From: M3007 sp044230315
Lineage (GTDB): Bacteria > Bacteroidota > Bacteroidia > Chitinophagales > Saprospiraceae
Length of the DNA stretch: 64,000 nt
Direction: 5' to 3'
Assembly (NCBI GenBank): GCA_044230315.1
Contig: JBGARJ010000025.1
Location: 1-64,000 of the forward strand
The notes under the pieces: generated by a model
What the model was told of the DNA's origin: nothing
Seen by the model: the letters and a program-made list of their open reading frames with translations, nothing else
Database searches by the model: none
Made by a program: the position numbers and the translations under genes
Shown: one piece after another, positions 16,839 to 25,834 of the stretch
Layout of the letters: each line of letters begins with the position of its first letter
Position numbering within the stretch: position 1 is the stretch's first letter

Positions 16839-18440
16839 TTAATTATTCACGGTCACGGGTACCCGCCCTTCGCGTTCGCGTTTTTTCTGGGCCAGATAAA
16901 CGAGGTAAGCGATCACGGCGAATACGAGGATCAGTAAAAGCCGTGAGCCGTTTACAAAACCCAATTTTTCCTGCAGGAATAATTGTTGGGCCGGGTCGGT
17001 TGCCGCAGCCAAATCAGCGTATAGGGCCTTATTGGTGATTTGATCGATGATACCGCCATTGCTCAACAGGCTTCCGACAAAGACTGCTATCAGGATAACG
17101 GGCGTAACGTATTTAATAATATGTTTGAACACGATTGGAACCCGCATATCTGCATTCCGGTTGATCTCCGCCCAGGCGTTGTCCATGCCGAATACCCAGG
17201 CAAAAAGGATAATCTCAAACATGGCGAACACGACCAGCGATACCGTGCCAGCCCAATAATCGTATTCATCGAATACGCCGTATTGGAAGAAAAACACCGT
17301 AGGCGCGCCGAGCAGCAAGACCAGGAAACCGAAGGCCCAGGCGGAGCGCTCGCGGCTCCAGTTAAATTCGTCGCGCAAAAAACCCATCACAGGCGTTCCC
17401 ATAGCCAGCGAGGAGGTGATGCCTGCAAAGAACAAGAGCCCGAACCAGGCAACGCCTGCCAAGGCAGCGAATATGGGGCCCCATTGCTGGAAGAGGTAGG
17501 GCAGCGTGCGGAAGCCCAAGCCCAGGCCTCCCGATTGGGTGAGTTCAACCACCTTCTCAATACCGAGGTAGCCTACCGAAATAGGGATCAGGATCGAAGC
17601 ACCCAGTACGACTTCCACGAATTCGTTCATCCAACCGGCACTCATGGCATTGAGTGCCACGTCGTCGCGCTGCCGCAAATAAGAAGCATAACATTGAATG
17701 CTGCCCATCCCGACGGACAGGGTGAAAAATATCTGTCCTGCCGCTGCCAGCCACACCTTGAAGTCCCAGATCGAACGGAAGTCGGGCGTCCATAAAAAAT
17801 TCAGGCCGACAGTGCCGTCGTTCACGGCGCCGGCTTCACCAGCTGTAAGGGTAACGCCGCGAATAGCCAGAAACAGGCCGAAGAAAATCAACAACGGCAT
17901 ACCCACCTTTGCCGCCACTTCTACGCCGCCGCTCAGGCCTCTCGACAGGATCCAGGTATTGAGCCCCAGACACAAAATCCAGAATAGAATGGGTTCGGCG
18001 GTGCCCAGGCTGACATAATCGGTAAACATTTGGCTTACGGCTTCGGTACCCTGCCCGGTAAATGCGCCCGAGATGGACCGCCAAACGTAGGCCATCGTCC
18101 AGCTTTCGAGATAGCAGTAGTAAGCGGCTACAGCCAGGTTGGTGAAAATACCGAATACACCGATATATTTCCACCATTTGCGTTTGTGGCCGCTCATGCT
18201 GTCCAGGATGAAAGGAGTGGAGTGGTCGCCGTACCGGCCACCATAACGCCCCATGCTCCATTCAACAAACAACAGCGGAATGCCCATCAGCAGGAAGCAA
18301 ATGAGATAAGGAATGATAAAGGTGCCGCCTCCGTTTTGGATGGCCTGCACGGGAAAGCGCAGGAAGTTGCCCAAACCAACGGCATTGCCTGCCATGGCCA
18401 ATACCAGGCCGACACGGGAGCCCCAGGATTCTTTGCTCAT
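16839..18440 (-). CDS. Sodium-dependent NSS-family amino-acid transporter
   Basis: The 533-residue protein is a LeuT-fold symporter with about twelve membrane segments. The family signature is at the N-terminus: GSRVGLVLAMAGNAVGLGNFLRFP, the unwound TM1 region that binds Na+ and substrate. It would import a hydrophobic amino acid (methionine or alanine by analogy to MetP) with sodium. Two MetS-like small subunits are encoded on the same strand, one 153 bp upstream and one 100 bp downstream, which strongly supports the MetPS type. Substrate is inferred. Confidence 0.92.
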   Translation of the reverse strand: MSKESWGSRVGLVLAMAGNAVGLGNFLRFPVQAIQNGGGTFIIPYLICFLLMGIPLLFVEWSMGRYGGRYGDHSTPFILDSMSGHKRKWWKYIGVFGIFTNLAVAAYYCYLESWTMAYVWRSISGAFTGQGTEAVSQMFTDYVSLGTAEPILFWILCLGLNTWILSRGLSGGVEVAAKVGMPLLIFFGLFLAIRGVTLTAGEAGAVNDGTVGLNFLWTPDFRSIWDFKVWLAAAGQIFFTLSVGMGSIQCYASYLRQRDDVALNAMSAGWMNEFVEVVLGASILIPISVGYLGIEKVVELTQSGGLGLGFRTLPYLFQQWGPIFAALAGVAWFGLLFFAGITSSLAMGTPVMGFLRDEFNWSRERSAWAFGFLVLLLGAPTVFFFQYGVFDEYDYWAGTVSLVVFAMFEIILFAWVFGMDNAWAEINRNADMRVPIVFKHIIKYVTPVILIAVFVGSLLSNGGIIDQITNKALYADLAAATDPAQQLFLQEKLGFVNGSRLLLILVFAVIAYLVYLAQKKREREGRVPVTVNN

Positions 18441-18534
18441 ACAAAAGTCAGTTTTGTTCTTTTGATGTTTAACAGAAAGATCGTTTTCCGGCGGGCAAGA
18501 TAGTCAAATTGTTTTATCTCCATGGCCGCCCCGG

Positions 18535-18570
18535 CAAAAACAAACCCTTTCCGGGCAGTTCGGAAAGGGT
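18535..18570 (-). terminator. Terminator/attenuator between first MetS-like gene and the NSS gene
   Basis: On the minus strand ACCCTTTCCG pairs with CGGAAAGGGT (10 bp perfect, 7-nt loop), followed by a T-rich stretch (TTTGTTTTT). It lies just after the stop of the upstream MetS-like gene and before the transporter, so the small subunit could be made in excess. Confidence 0.8.
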
Positions 18571-18593
18571 CTTAAAGGAGGCTGAGGAATGGC

Positions 18594-18737
18594 CTACCCT
18601 CCTCTTGGATAGTTGGCATCTTCTTCGTCCACACTGTCGGGCGGCGAAATTGTTAGTACCCGCCAAAAGTAATAAAGCGTGACGCCGGTAATCAGCAGGT
18701 TGGATAGGGCCATCATGATGAGCGCAGGTGTATGCAT
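18594..18737 (-). CDS. MetS-like NSS transporter small subunit (copy A)
   Basis: The 47-residue ORF MHTPALIMMALSNLLITGVT... has a single transmembrane helix and the tail SPPDSVDEEDANYPRGG. It is co-linear with copy B downstream of the transporter: same length, PALIMM/SALIMM start and identical NYPRGG end. It is the first gene of a putative metS-NSS-metS unit and is followed by a hairpin terminator before the transporter gene. Confidence 0.85.
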   Translation of the reverse strand: MHTPALIMMALSNLLITGVTLYYFWRVLTISPPDSVDEEDANYPRGG

Positions 18738-18948
18738 ATCGGTGCGAATTTTTACCCTGAAAGGGCGGTAGGCTCATCTGATTGCTGGTGACCGGAAATC
18801 AATTCGCGACATGCCGCCTTTGCCGGTTTTCCGGGGCATTTTCGGACGGACAAAAATAGAATACCGGCTGAAACTTGTGCGGGAATTTTTTCGAGTGGGG
18901 AACCGGGCATTTTTCACCTTTGCACTTACGCGTACTGCAGGTTTGACC

Positions 18949-19629
18949 ATGCCAGAAAAAACCGTTTTTATCAGCCGGGAGATGCCGGCCACAGCTGCAT
19001 TTTCCGCCTCCCTTCGGGCCGCCGGATGGACGGTACATGGCCGGTCTTTGGTGGAATTGACCCCCCTGCCGGCGACCGAAATACCCGAAACCGACTGGGT
19101 CTTTTTTTCGAGCCGGCACGCCGTACATTTTTTCTTCCTCCTGGCTGACGCTGTTTCTGACGGACGACACTTGGCTCGTGTAGCGGCGCTGGGTCCCGGG
19201 ACGGCTTCCGAATTGCTGCAGTACGCCGGACGGGTCGATTTTACGGGTACCGGCGACCCATCCACCGCCGCCGCCGCCTTTTTGCCTTTGGCAACTGGCA
19301 AGCGGGTGCTGTTTCCGGAAGCCCGACAATCGCAACAGAGTGTCGCCCGTTTGCTTGGCCGGGCTATAACGGCGATTCATTTGCCGGTTTATGCCAATAC
19401 GCCGGTTGCGGATCTGCCGCGGCTGGACCAGGATGTACTGGTGTTTACCAGTCCGATGAATGCAGCGGCTTACTTAAATCGACATCCCCTGCAAGCACAT
19501 CAACGGGTGGTGGCCATTGGGCAAACCACTGCTGCTGCCCTCCGGGAATTAGGCGTTGCCAGGGTGTTGACCGCATCGGAACCTTCCGAAACAGCACTTG
19601 CAGCGGTAGTGTTGTCGATTGGGGATTGA
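18949..19629 (+). CDS. hemD: Uroporphyrinogen-III synthase
   Basis: The 226-residue protein MPEKTVFISREMPATAAFSASLRAAG... fits HemD: two alternating alpha/beta lobes, with VFFSSRHAVHFFF in the first, and VLVFTSPMNAAAYL and VVAIGQTTAAALRELG in the second. It cyclises hydroxymethylbilane to uroporphyrinogen III in haem synthesis. HemD is poorly conserved, so the call rests on these motifs and on the length. A TCACCTTTGC sequence, similar to the local promoter box, lies 33 bp upstream. Longer in-frame readings (to 18811) overlap this box. Confidence 0.85.
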   Translation: MPEKTVFISREMPATAAFSASLRAAGWTVHGRSLVELTPLPATEIPETDWVFFSSRHAVHFFFLLADAVSDGRHLARVAALGPGTASELLQYAGRVDFTGTGDPSTAAAAFLPLATGKRVLFPEARQSQQSVARLLGRAITAIHLPVYANTPVADLPRLDQDVLVFTSPMNAAAYLNRHPLQAHQRVVAIGQTTAAALRELGVARVLTASEPSETALAAVVLSIGD

Positions 19630-19644
19630 AAAATGCTATTTTTG
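19612..19644 (+). promoter_or_regulatory. Promoter for the TMTC-like TPR gene
   Basis: TTG at 19612 and TATTTTTG at 19637-19644 (followed by CC) are 22 bp apart and lie about 58 bp before the ATG at 19702. The -33 element falls in the end of hemD. Confidence 0.55.
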
Positions 19645-19701
19645 CCGCGCAAATAAGGAGCCGTATCTGATCATCTCGCTTTTTTGGAAATCCTGTTGAA
19701 C

Positions 19702-21735
19702 ATGGCAAAGAAAAATCTGCCCACTTATCGCAAACAAATCCGACCGGTTACGCCGGCAAGGCCGTTCAAGCCTGCACCCAAAACGCCGGCAGTGTCCGGG
19801 CCCCGTTTAGAAGCCGAGGGCTGGCTGAAATGGGCGTTGATCGCGCTGGCCATCACGGCAGCCTGTTACCTGCCGTCGTTGTCGAACAAACTGGTCAACT
19901 GGGATGATGACGCCAACCTGATAGAAAACCCCAATTTGCAGCGCATCGATGGGGAAAGCCTGCGGAATATTTTTGATATAGAAAAAGGCGCCGTGATCGG
20001 CAACTATAACCCGCTGCCCATTTTCACCTTTGCATTGGAGAAATTGGCAACAGGCGAATTTAACACCACTCTGATCCACTTTGACAACCTCCTCCTGCAC
20101 TTGCTGACGGTATTTTTTGCCATGCGGCTGTTGTTACACATGGGAATCGGCACAGGCGGGGCTTTCATAGGTGGCTTGTTATTTGGGATACACCCCATGC
20201 GAGTCGAGTCGGTGGCCTGGGCAACCGAACGGAAGGACGTGCTGTTCGCTGTGTTCTTTTTTGCCGCACTCATGTATTATGTGCGCTGGATAAAGGCGGA
20301 GGGTGAGGAAAACAGCAAACGCACACGGTATTATGTGATCATGATCCTGCTGGCGATCCTGTCCTGTTTTTCAAAGGTGCAAGCCGTTACCCTGCCATTG
20401 TCGATGCTGGCGCTGGACTACTGGTTCCGGCGCCCCCTCCGGTTCAACCTGATCCTCGAAAAAACGCCGTTCTGGTTAGTCTCGCTAGCTTTCGGTATCA
20501 TCAACCTGATAACCCTGAAAGCGGAGGGTTCAACCGACGATGAAATTACCCATTTCAACTTCCTCGACCGCTTGTGTATCGGCGCCTATTCCTTTTGTGT
20601 GTACCTGTATAAGCTGTTTATCCCATATCCCATGTCGCCGCTGTATCCCTACCCGCGCCCGCTGCCGATCTGGGTGTACCTGTCGCCGATCCTGTTTTTT
20701 GCGGTGTGGTTCGGGATTTACCGTTTGTGGAAACAAGACCGCCGGATGTGGGTATTTGGCATGTTGTTCTTCTTTTTTAATGTAATGTTCCTCTTGCAGG
20801 TGCTGGGCGCCGGTCAGGGATTTTTGGCCGACCGGTTTACCTACGTGCCCTATTTCGGCTTTTTTGCGCTGGCTGCGTGGTTGTACGATCAATATGGAAA
20901 TGACCCGAAGTGGGGCGGTAATTTGAAGGTGGCGGCAGGACTAATTTTTCCGGTATTTGCGATCTGGACGGTTTTTCAGGTCCGGATTTGGAAAGACGGC
21001 GGCACGCTTTGGACGCATGTTATGAAATATGAGCAGGATAAAAACTCGTTGCCGTATTGGAACCGGGGGCAGTTTTTGCGCAGCAAGGGTAATTATGATC
21101 TGGCCTTGCAGGATTATTCCAAAGCCATTACCATTGAGCCGAAGAACCCCGAACTACACAACAGCCGGGGCAAAACCTACTTCGATATGGCAATGGGCGG
21201 GAAATACCCTCAAAAAGCGGTGGAATATACCCAAAAAGCAATTGCAGACTTTAATGAGGGCCTGAGCAAGCCTAATTTGAAGCCTAAAACGAAATCGGAA
21301 ATGCTGATCAACCGCGGCGCCGCATTGGCGTCGCAAGGCAAATATGATGTTGCTTTGAAAGATTTGAATGAAGGCGTTTCGGTGGAACCGACCAATAAAA
21401 ACGGCTACCTGAACCGCTCGCTGGTGTACTTCAATCTGCAGCAATACGAGAAGGCGATCGACGATTACACGGAATACCTGAAGTACGACCCGTATAGCGC
21501 CAATATTTGGTATGAACGCGGCATGTTGCGCCGGAGTTTGAACAAATCACAGGAGGCGCTGGATGATTTGAACCGGGCGATTAAAATGGACCCGACCTTG
21601 GGGATCGCTTATATGGAGCGCGCCCGGGCGTATGCCCAAATGGGAAATAAAGCCGCCGCACAGGCAGACTATCAGCGCGCTCAGCAACAATTTGGGCTGA
21701 AGATGCTGGAATATGATCAGCAGCTGATGAAGTAA
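19702..21735 (+). CDS. Membrane TPR protein, TMTC/protein O-mannosyltransferase-like
   Basis: The 677-residue protein has about ten membrane segments followed by a C-terminal TPR domain of roughly five to six repeats (from about residue 440). The first loop carries KLVNWDDDANLIENPNLQ, and a later one HPMRVESVAWATERKDVLFAVFF, both typical of the GT-C fold DUF1736/TMTC family of dolichyl- or polyprenyl-phosphate-dependent glycosyltransferases. It may glycosylate secreted proteins; T9SS cargo in this phylum is often O-glycosylated, but the link is inference. The upstream TTG reading at 19684 is less likely than the ATG at 19702. Confidence 0.85.
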   Translation: MAKKNLPTYRKQIRPVTPARPFKPAPKTPAVSGPRLEAEGWLKWALIALAITAACYLPSLSNKLVNWDDDANLIENPNLQRIDGESLRNIFDIEKGAVIGNYNPLPIFTFALEKLATGEFNTTLIHFDNLLLHLLTVFFAMRLLLHMGIGTGGAFIGGLLFGIHPMRVESVAWATERKDVLFAVFFFAALMYYVRWIKAEGEENSKRTRYYVIMILLAILSCFSKVQAVTLPLSMLALDYWFRRPLRFNLILEKTPFWLVSLAFGIINLITLKAEGSTDDEITHFNFLDRLCIGAYSFCVYLYKLFIPYPMSPLYPYPRPLPIWVYLSPILFFAVWFGIYRLWKQDRRMWVFGMLFFFFNVMFLLQVLGAGQGFLADRFTYVPYFGFFALAAWLYDQYGNDPKWGGNLKVAAGLIFPVFAIWTVFQVRIWKDGGTLWTHVMKYEQDKNSLPYWNRGQFLRSKGNYDLALQDYSKAITIEPKNPELHNSRGKTYFDMAMGGKYPQKAVEYTQKAIADFNEGLSKPNLKPKTKSEMLINRGAALASQGKYDVALKDLNEGVSVEPTNKNGYLNRSLVYFNLQQYEKAIDDYTEYLKYDPYSANIWYERGMLRRSLNKSQEALDDLNRAIKMDPTLGIAYMERARAYAQMGNKAAAQADYQRAQQQFGLKMLEYDQQLMK

Positions 21736-21882
21736 ACAGGCAGGGTTGCTGTCTTTGGAGATGGCTGGACAAGTGGCCGGTCTGTCAGGCGCTCATTGGA
21801 TAAAGGCCTGGGTTATGGAATGCCTGGGCCGGCCATATGGAGCGGACGGTGTTGATTTTTTCGAGCCGCCTGGCAGACGGCG

Positions 21883-22869
21883 TTATTTTACTCGGAAATC
21901 GAAGGTGATCGTGCCGCATTGCTCGGCTACGTTGGATGGGGCAAACCGGTATTGCCGGGCCCAGGTTTCGGCTTTGTTGCGCAGGACACTGTCGGTGGTG
22001 GTCGAGCCCAGTTGGGTGTAGTCGGAGGATGTGACGTTGCCATCGCTATCGACACATACCCGGACGGCTACCCGTCCCGTTTTTTGTGTATCGTCTACCA
22101 TTTTGGGGCGGCCGGTTACTTTGCGTCCGCCAAGGCCTCCGCCGATGGATTCTCCAACGCCGGTGCCATCGCCGCCGCCGCTTCCGCCGCCGGTGCCGGC
22201 GCTTTTACCAAAGGGGTTGTCGCCGGTACCGCCCGGGATACCCTGGTTGCCCGGTTTACCGGTGTTGCCCTGGCCAGTACCGGTAGCGCCGGGTTTGCCG
22301 AAGGTGCTGCCAAATTGCCCTTTCTTCTTATCGCGTTCGGCTTGTGCCTGGCGTTGGCGTTCCGCTTCAGCGGCCACCTGGCGCTGGCGTTCGAGTTCAG
22401 CGAGGCGTGCTGCCTCCTGTTGTTGCCTGACGCGTTCTTGTTCCACCTGTTGTTTGCGTTTGGTTTCTTCCTGGGCGCGGCGGACGGCGGCGGCTTCCGG
22501 ATCGTTGCTAGTAGGGGTATTTTTGGGCACTTCTACTTTATTATGGTCGGCAGGCGGTGGTGTTTTGGATGGTGGGGGTGTTGCTGCAGCGGCGCTGGAG
22601 CTGGGTTCTTCGGCGGGTTGGGTACTGCTGGGGTCTTCCATTTGTTGCCCTTGTGGAGCGGGGTTATTGCCCTGGCCTTCGTCGGGCAGACCTGCCGCTG
22701 CATTATCACCGCCGCCGCCCCAGTCCAGCAAGATGGCAGGCGCCTCGGTGATGGGTTCGGAGGAGTGAAAGCGATAAAAATAAAGCAATGCCAGCAGCGC
22801 GGCGTGAAAGAGCAGGCTGGTAAGCATGGCTTTGGTGCGATCTTCTTCCTGACTAGCGATGGCTTTCAT
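21883..22869 (-). CDS. TonB-like energy transducer
   Basis: The 328-residue protein has a cytosolic start, one membrane helix (about residues 15-34), a long linker rich in Gly, Pro, Gln and charged residues with a predicted coil (VRRAQEETKRKQQVEQER...), and a TonB-like C-terminal domain (VAVRVCVDSDGNVTSSDYTQLGS...YRFAPSNVAEQCGTITFDFRVK). It is the last gene of an exbB-exbD-tonB operon and would transmit proton-motive force to outer-membrane receptors or a Tol-like function. Partner receptors are not in the window. Confidence 0.88.
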   Translation of the reverse strand: MKAIASQEEDRTKAMLTSLLFHAALLALLYFYRFHSSEPITEAPAILLDWGGGGDNAAAGLPDEGQGNNPAPQGQQMEDPSSTQPAEEPSSSAAAATPPPSKTPPPADHNKVEVPKNTPTSNDPEAAAVRRAQEETKRKQQVEQERVRQQQEAARLAELERQRQVAAEAERQRQAQAERDKKKGQFGSTFGKPGATGTGQGNTGKPGNQGIPGGTGDNPFGKSAGTGGGSGGGDGTGVGESIGGGLGGRKVTGRPKMVDDTQKTGRVAVRVCVDSDGNVTSSDYTQLGSTTTDSVLRNKAETWARQYRFAPSNVAEQCGTITFDFRVK

Positions 22870-22884
22870 AGCAATGCGTATTTA

Positions 22885-23292
22885 TTACTTTTTGGGATCG
22901 GTGGCGAGAATGGTTTTTACCTGGAGCCGGTTGGCGATATCCAGGATAAAGACAACATTTTCTATGGATGTACCCTTTTCGGCCACAACGGTTATCGTGG
23001 TGCCTTTGGGGTCTTTGCCCATGGCTCTGATCCGGGCCTTGAGGGCATTTTCCACGTTGGCGTCCGGCGTTTTTTTGGTATCGAGGTAATAATTCCCGCT
23101 TCTATCGATCGATACTGCCAGGGCGGGCGAGGCCATGGTGGTGGCGCTGCTCGAAGGCAGTTGGAGGTTCAAGGCATTGGGCGTGACGAACTTGGAGGTC
23201 AGCATAAAGAACATGAGCAGCAGGAAGATCACGTCAATCATGGCTGCCAGGCTGAACTCCGGTTCGACGCGGATGCGGCGTTTTAATCCCAT
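22885..23292 (-). CDS. exbD: ExbD/TolR-family biopolymer transporter
   Basis: The 135-residue protein starts MGLKRRIRVEPEFSLAAMIDVIFLLLMFFMLTSKF. It has one membrane helix with the conserved Asp (MIDVIFLLL) needed for proton use, then the periplasmic domain. It works with ExbB (100 bp upstream) and the TonB-like protein (15 bp downstream). The start at 23292 is chosen by homology; the frame is open to 23358. Confidence 0.93.
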   Translation of the reverse strand: MGLKRRIRVEPEFSLAAMIDVIFLLLMFFMLTSKFVTPNALNLQLPSSSATTMASPALAVSIDRSGNYYLDTKKTPDANVENALKARIRAMGKDPKGTTITVVAEKGTSIENVVFILDIANRLQVKTILATDPKK

Positions 23293-23391
23293 TGTTTGCG
23301 TTTCAAAGTTTTGTGATTTACGTTTTGTCTCCCGGGCATTTTTGAAGGCCGGGCGCAACGGATTGGGCGCAACCGAGCCGTCAGCAGCACA

Positions 23392-24096
23392 TTACCGGCT
23401 GGGCTCTTGCAGCAGGTCCATAAATTGGGCGGCGGTGTTTTCCATTTTAAAGATCACCTTATCGAGGTTGGTGACCAGCAGGTTGAAGCCGGCCATGGCA
23501 ATAATGGATACGAACAGACCCATGGCGGTAGCAGTAAGCGCGTGGTAGATACCGTTGGACAACACTTGCGGGGTAATATTAGTTGCCGAGGCCATATCCT
23601 GGAAGGAAATGATCAGACCGATCACCGTGCCCAACAGGCCGATCATCGGGGCGAGGCCGGAGATGGAGGCGAGCGTAGACAGGTTCTTTTCCAGTTTGAG
23701 CAATTCCAGGTTGCCCACGTTTTCGATGGCTTTGTTGATGTCGTCGAGGGGTTTGCCGATACGGTCAAGCCCTTTTTCCACCATGCGGGCCATTGGGGCG
23801 TCCACACTTTGGCACAGGGCTTTGGCCGCCTGCAGGTTGCCGCTTTCGACGCTGGCCCGGATGCTGTTCATGAAATTATGGTCGACCTGGCCCGCGCGGG
23901 TCAGGGTACTGTAGCGCTCTATGATAATGTATACGGCAACGATAGACAGGATCAGAAGCACAGTGATTACGATAAGCCCGGAGGTGCTACTACCCAAAAT
24001 AATATCGAACAAACTTTTGGATTCGGTAGTTGGGGTATCGGCCGTGGTTACCATTTGGAGAAAAAAGAAGGAGCTCAGGAAGGCGTTAAGCGTCAT
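23392..24096 (-). CDS. exbB: ExbB/TolQ/MotA-family proton channel protein
   Basis: The 234-residue protein has three membrane segments: one near residues 38-60 and two in the conserved C-terminal module (NLSTLASISGLAPMIGLLGTVIGLIISF and GIYHALTATAMGLFVSIIAMAGF). The GLLGTVxG motif is the family hallmark. It forms the pentameric channel that powers TonB. First gene of exbB-exbD-tonB. Confidence 0.93.
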   Translation of the reverse strand: MTLNAFLSSFFFLQMVTTADTPTTESKSLFDIILGSSTSGLIVITVLLILSIVAVYIIIERYSTLTRAGQVDHNFMNSIRASVESGNLQAAKALCQSVDAPMARMVEKGLDRIGKPLDDINKAIENVGNLELLKLEKNLSTLASISGLAPMIGLLGTVIGLIISFQDMASATNITPQVLSNGIYHALTATAMGLFVSIIAMAGFNLLVTNLDKVIFKMENTAAQFMDLLQEPSR

Positions 24097-24240
24097 ATAA
24101 GTGATGCTGTTAGTTGATGAAACCGTTTGTTTTCTTTTGCGCTTTAGCGAACGCCAAAAGTAGGTTATTTTGTATTCGGGGTGTTGAATTCCTTAACATT
24201 TTTGCCGGGTATGACGGCCTTTGTCTGCCAAATTGCAGGC

Positions 24241-24284
24241 CAAAAAAATCAGGAGTCACTTGCGGCAACCGAAGTGACTCCTGG
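24241..24284 (-). terminator. Rho-independent terminator upstream of exbB
   Basis: On the minus strand a 12-bp perfect stem (CAGGAGTCACTT/AAGTGACTCCTG) is followed by a run of seven T. The transcript it ends must come from above 24284, where the only candidate is a 30-codon ORF at 24340-24432. Confidence 0.85.
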
Positions 24285-24339
24285 TGGTTGGCGGTAGCAA
24301 GTCTACCGGGCTAATGCATGGGTGGGGGGTTATCACGCG

Positions 24340-24432
24340 TTAATGGCGGGAAACGGCATCCCAGAAATTGACGATTCTGGGTAAGCTCCGCACAAATAAC
24401 AACGCAGCGAAGGTAACGTACAAAATAAGCAT
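24340..24432 (-). CDS. Possible 30-residue single-helix membrane protein
   Basis: The ORF MLILYVTFAALLFVRSLPRIVNFWDAVSRH has one hydrophobic helix (residues 2-15) and a basic, aromatic C-terminus. It is supported by an intrinsic terminator 56 bp downstream with no other gene to serve, and by an otherwise empty 0.7-kb gap (24097-24808). No clear ribosome-binding site or -7 box is visible. I do not recognise a family. It could also be chance; the transcript might be a small RNA. Confidence 0.4.
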   Translation of the reverse strand: MLILYVTFAALLFVRSLPRIVNFWDAVSRH

Positions 24433-24519
24433 GTGTAGAAACGGGTTAGATTACTAAAAAAAAGAACACTTCAGATTAAAAGTCAGATGATAATTCCGGG
24501 GTCGTCCCAAAGGTGAAAA

Positions 24520-24541
24520 TTTTTTTTCAATTGAAAAAAAA
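24520..24541. promoter_or_regulatory. 22-bp A/T palindrome (T8-CAATTG-A8) upstream of the cysteine-synthase-like gene
   Basis: Eight T, then CAATTG, then eight A form a perfect 22-bp palindrome about 68 bp upstream of the -7 box at 24609. The sequence between is very A/T-rich. It could be an operator or an UP-like element. The rest of the gap from 24433 to 24808 shows nothing else. Confidence 0.4.
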
Positions 24542-24608
24542 ATTAAATAAAAGTTTTTGCGAAGCCGGCTTCTAAAAAAAGAGTGCCTGTAGTTTGCCGC
24601 TAAAGCGC

Positions 24609-24616
24609 TACCTTTG
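24609..24616 (+). promoter_or_regulatory. Bacteroidota -7 box for the cysteine-synthase-like gene
   Basis: TACCTTTG followed by C, about 190 bp upstream of the ATG at 24809. A well-spaced -33 TTTG is not evident; the region just upstream is A/T-rich. Confidence 0.5.
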
Positions 24617-24808
24617 CGGCAATAATATTCTTCGTGTGCAAATGTGTTCTTCCGTCGGTACGGAACGGTTCAAAGTTTTTATTTGATTCGTTGCGTATCC
24701 GGTGGGAGCATATTTGCACATTTTCTTTTTACTGATCTCGGCCCGGCCGAAGGTAATCAGAGCCGTATATTCTTGAATCTTCATAAGTCAAAAAAAAGTC
24801 TTTGGTGC

Positions 24809-25834
24809 ATGGTTTACAGCAATATTTTAGAAACGATTGGAAAAACCCCCTTGGTCCGGCTGAACAAAATAGTGGCAGATATTCCGGCTACCGTTTATGC
24901 CAAACTTGAAGCATTTAACCCCGGATTGAGCGCCAAAGACCGCATTGCCTTGCATATGATCGAACGGGCCGAGCGGCTCGGCAAACTGTTGCCGGGCGGC
25001 ACCGTGGTGGATGCCACGAGCGGCAATACAGGCTTCAGCCTGGCCATGGTGTGCGCTATTAAGGGGTACCGATGCGTATTGACGGTGACCAGCAAAATTT
25101 CTGAAGACAAACTCAACAACCTGCGCGCCATGGGGGCCGAAGTGATCCTTTGCCCAAAAGACGCCAAACCCAACGATCCGAATTCGTACTACCGCCGCGC
25201 CGAGCAGCTGGCCAAAGAAATCCCCGGCGCCTACTACATCAACCAAAACTACAACCCCGAAAATGGCGAAGCGCATTATTTGAGCACAGGCCCCGAAATT
25301 TGGGAACAGGCTGAAGGCCGTATTACCTGGTTGATCGGCAGCGCCAGCACCGGCGGAACCCTGTGCGGCTCGGCCCGGTACCTGCGGGAGCAAAATCCCG
25401 ATCTCCATGTTGTTGCCGTCGATGCCTATGGCTCCGTCCTCAAAAAATACCATGAAACCGGCGTGTATGACGAAAGCGAAATCTATTCCTACCGGATCGA
25501 AGGGACCGGCAAGAACATTATACCCGGCAATGTCGATTTTGAACTGATCGACCGGTTTGTCAAAGTTACCGATCAGGACAGTGCCCTCAAGGCGCGGGCC
25601 CTGGCACGGCAGGAAGGCATACTGGCCGGCTACTCCAGCGGCGCTGCGCTTCAATGCCTCGAACAAATTAAAGACGAACTAACCGAAGATGACGTGGTAG
25701 TGCTGATCTTTGCCGACCACGGTTGCAAGTATGTAACCAAGGTGTTCAACGATGCGTGGATGGTTGGCGAAGGATTTATCGCCGCAGATGAAACAGAGTT
25801 GAAAGCTGTTCCTGAACAAGGTTTCAAGGTTTAA
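24809..25834 (+). CDS. PLP-dependent cysteine-synthase-family enzyme (candidate cysteate synthase)
   Basis: The 341-residue protein MVYSNILETIGKTPLVRLNK is a fold-type II PLP enzyme. The Schiff-base Lys is K43 in LSAKDRIAL (cysteine synthases usually have SVKDR), the substrate loop is SGNTG (71-75), and the phosphate loop is GSASTGGT (177-184). It lacks CBS domains. It replaces the beta-group of a serine derivative with a sulfur nucleophile. A link to cysteate formation for sulfonolipids is inferred from the alpha-oxoamine synthase two genes downstream. The last codons (GFKV) are encoded by the first unit of a GGTTTCA repeat. The start at 24809 gives the family N-terminus. Confidence 0.85.
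   Translation: MVYSNILETIGKTPLVRLNKIVADIPATVYAKLEAFNPGLSAKDRIALHMIERAERLGKLLPGGTVVDATSGNTGFSLAMVCAIKGYRCVLTVTSKISEDKLNNLRAMGAEVILCPKDAKPNDPNSYYRRAEQLAKEIPGAYYINQNYNPENGEAHYLSTGPEIWEQAEGRITWLIGSASTGGTLCGSARYLREQNPDLHVVAVDAYGSVLKKYHETGVYDESEIYSYRIEGTGKNIIPGNVDFELIDRFVKVTDQDSALKARALARQEGILAGYSSGAALQCLEQIKDELTEDDVVVLIFADHGCKYVTKVFNDAWMVGEGFIAADETELKAVPEQGFKV

Noticed and set aside
21860..21882. Similarity between the sequences just after tonB (about 21868) and prfC (about 48845), both GCCTGxCAG-x-CGGCGTTAT
   Set aside because: The match is short and partly set by the shared stop and final Val codons; I cannot tell it from chance.
21919..23286. 455-residue plus-strand ORF opposite tonB and exbD
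   Set aside because: It spans two well-recognised minus-strand genes and has a composition typical of a shadow frame.
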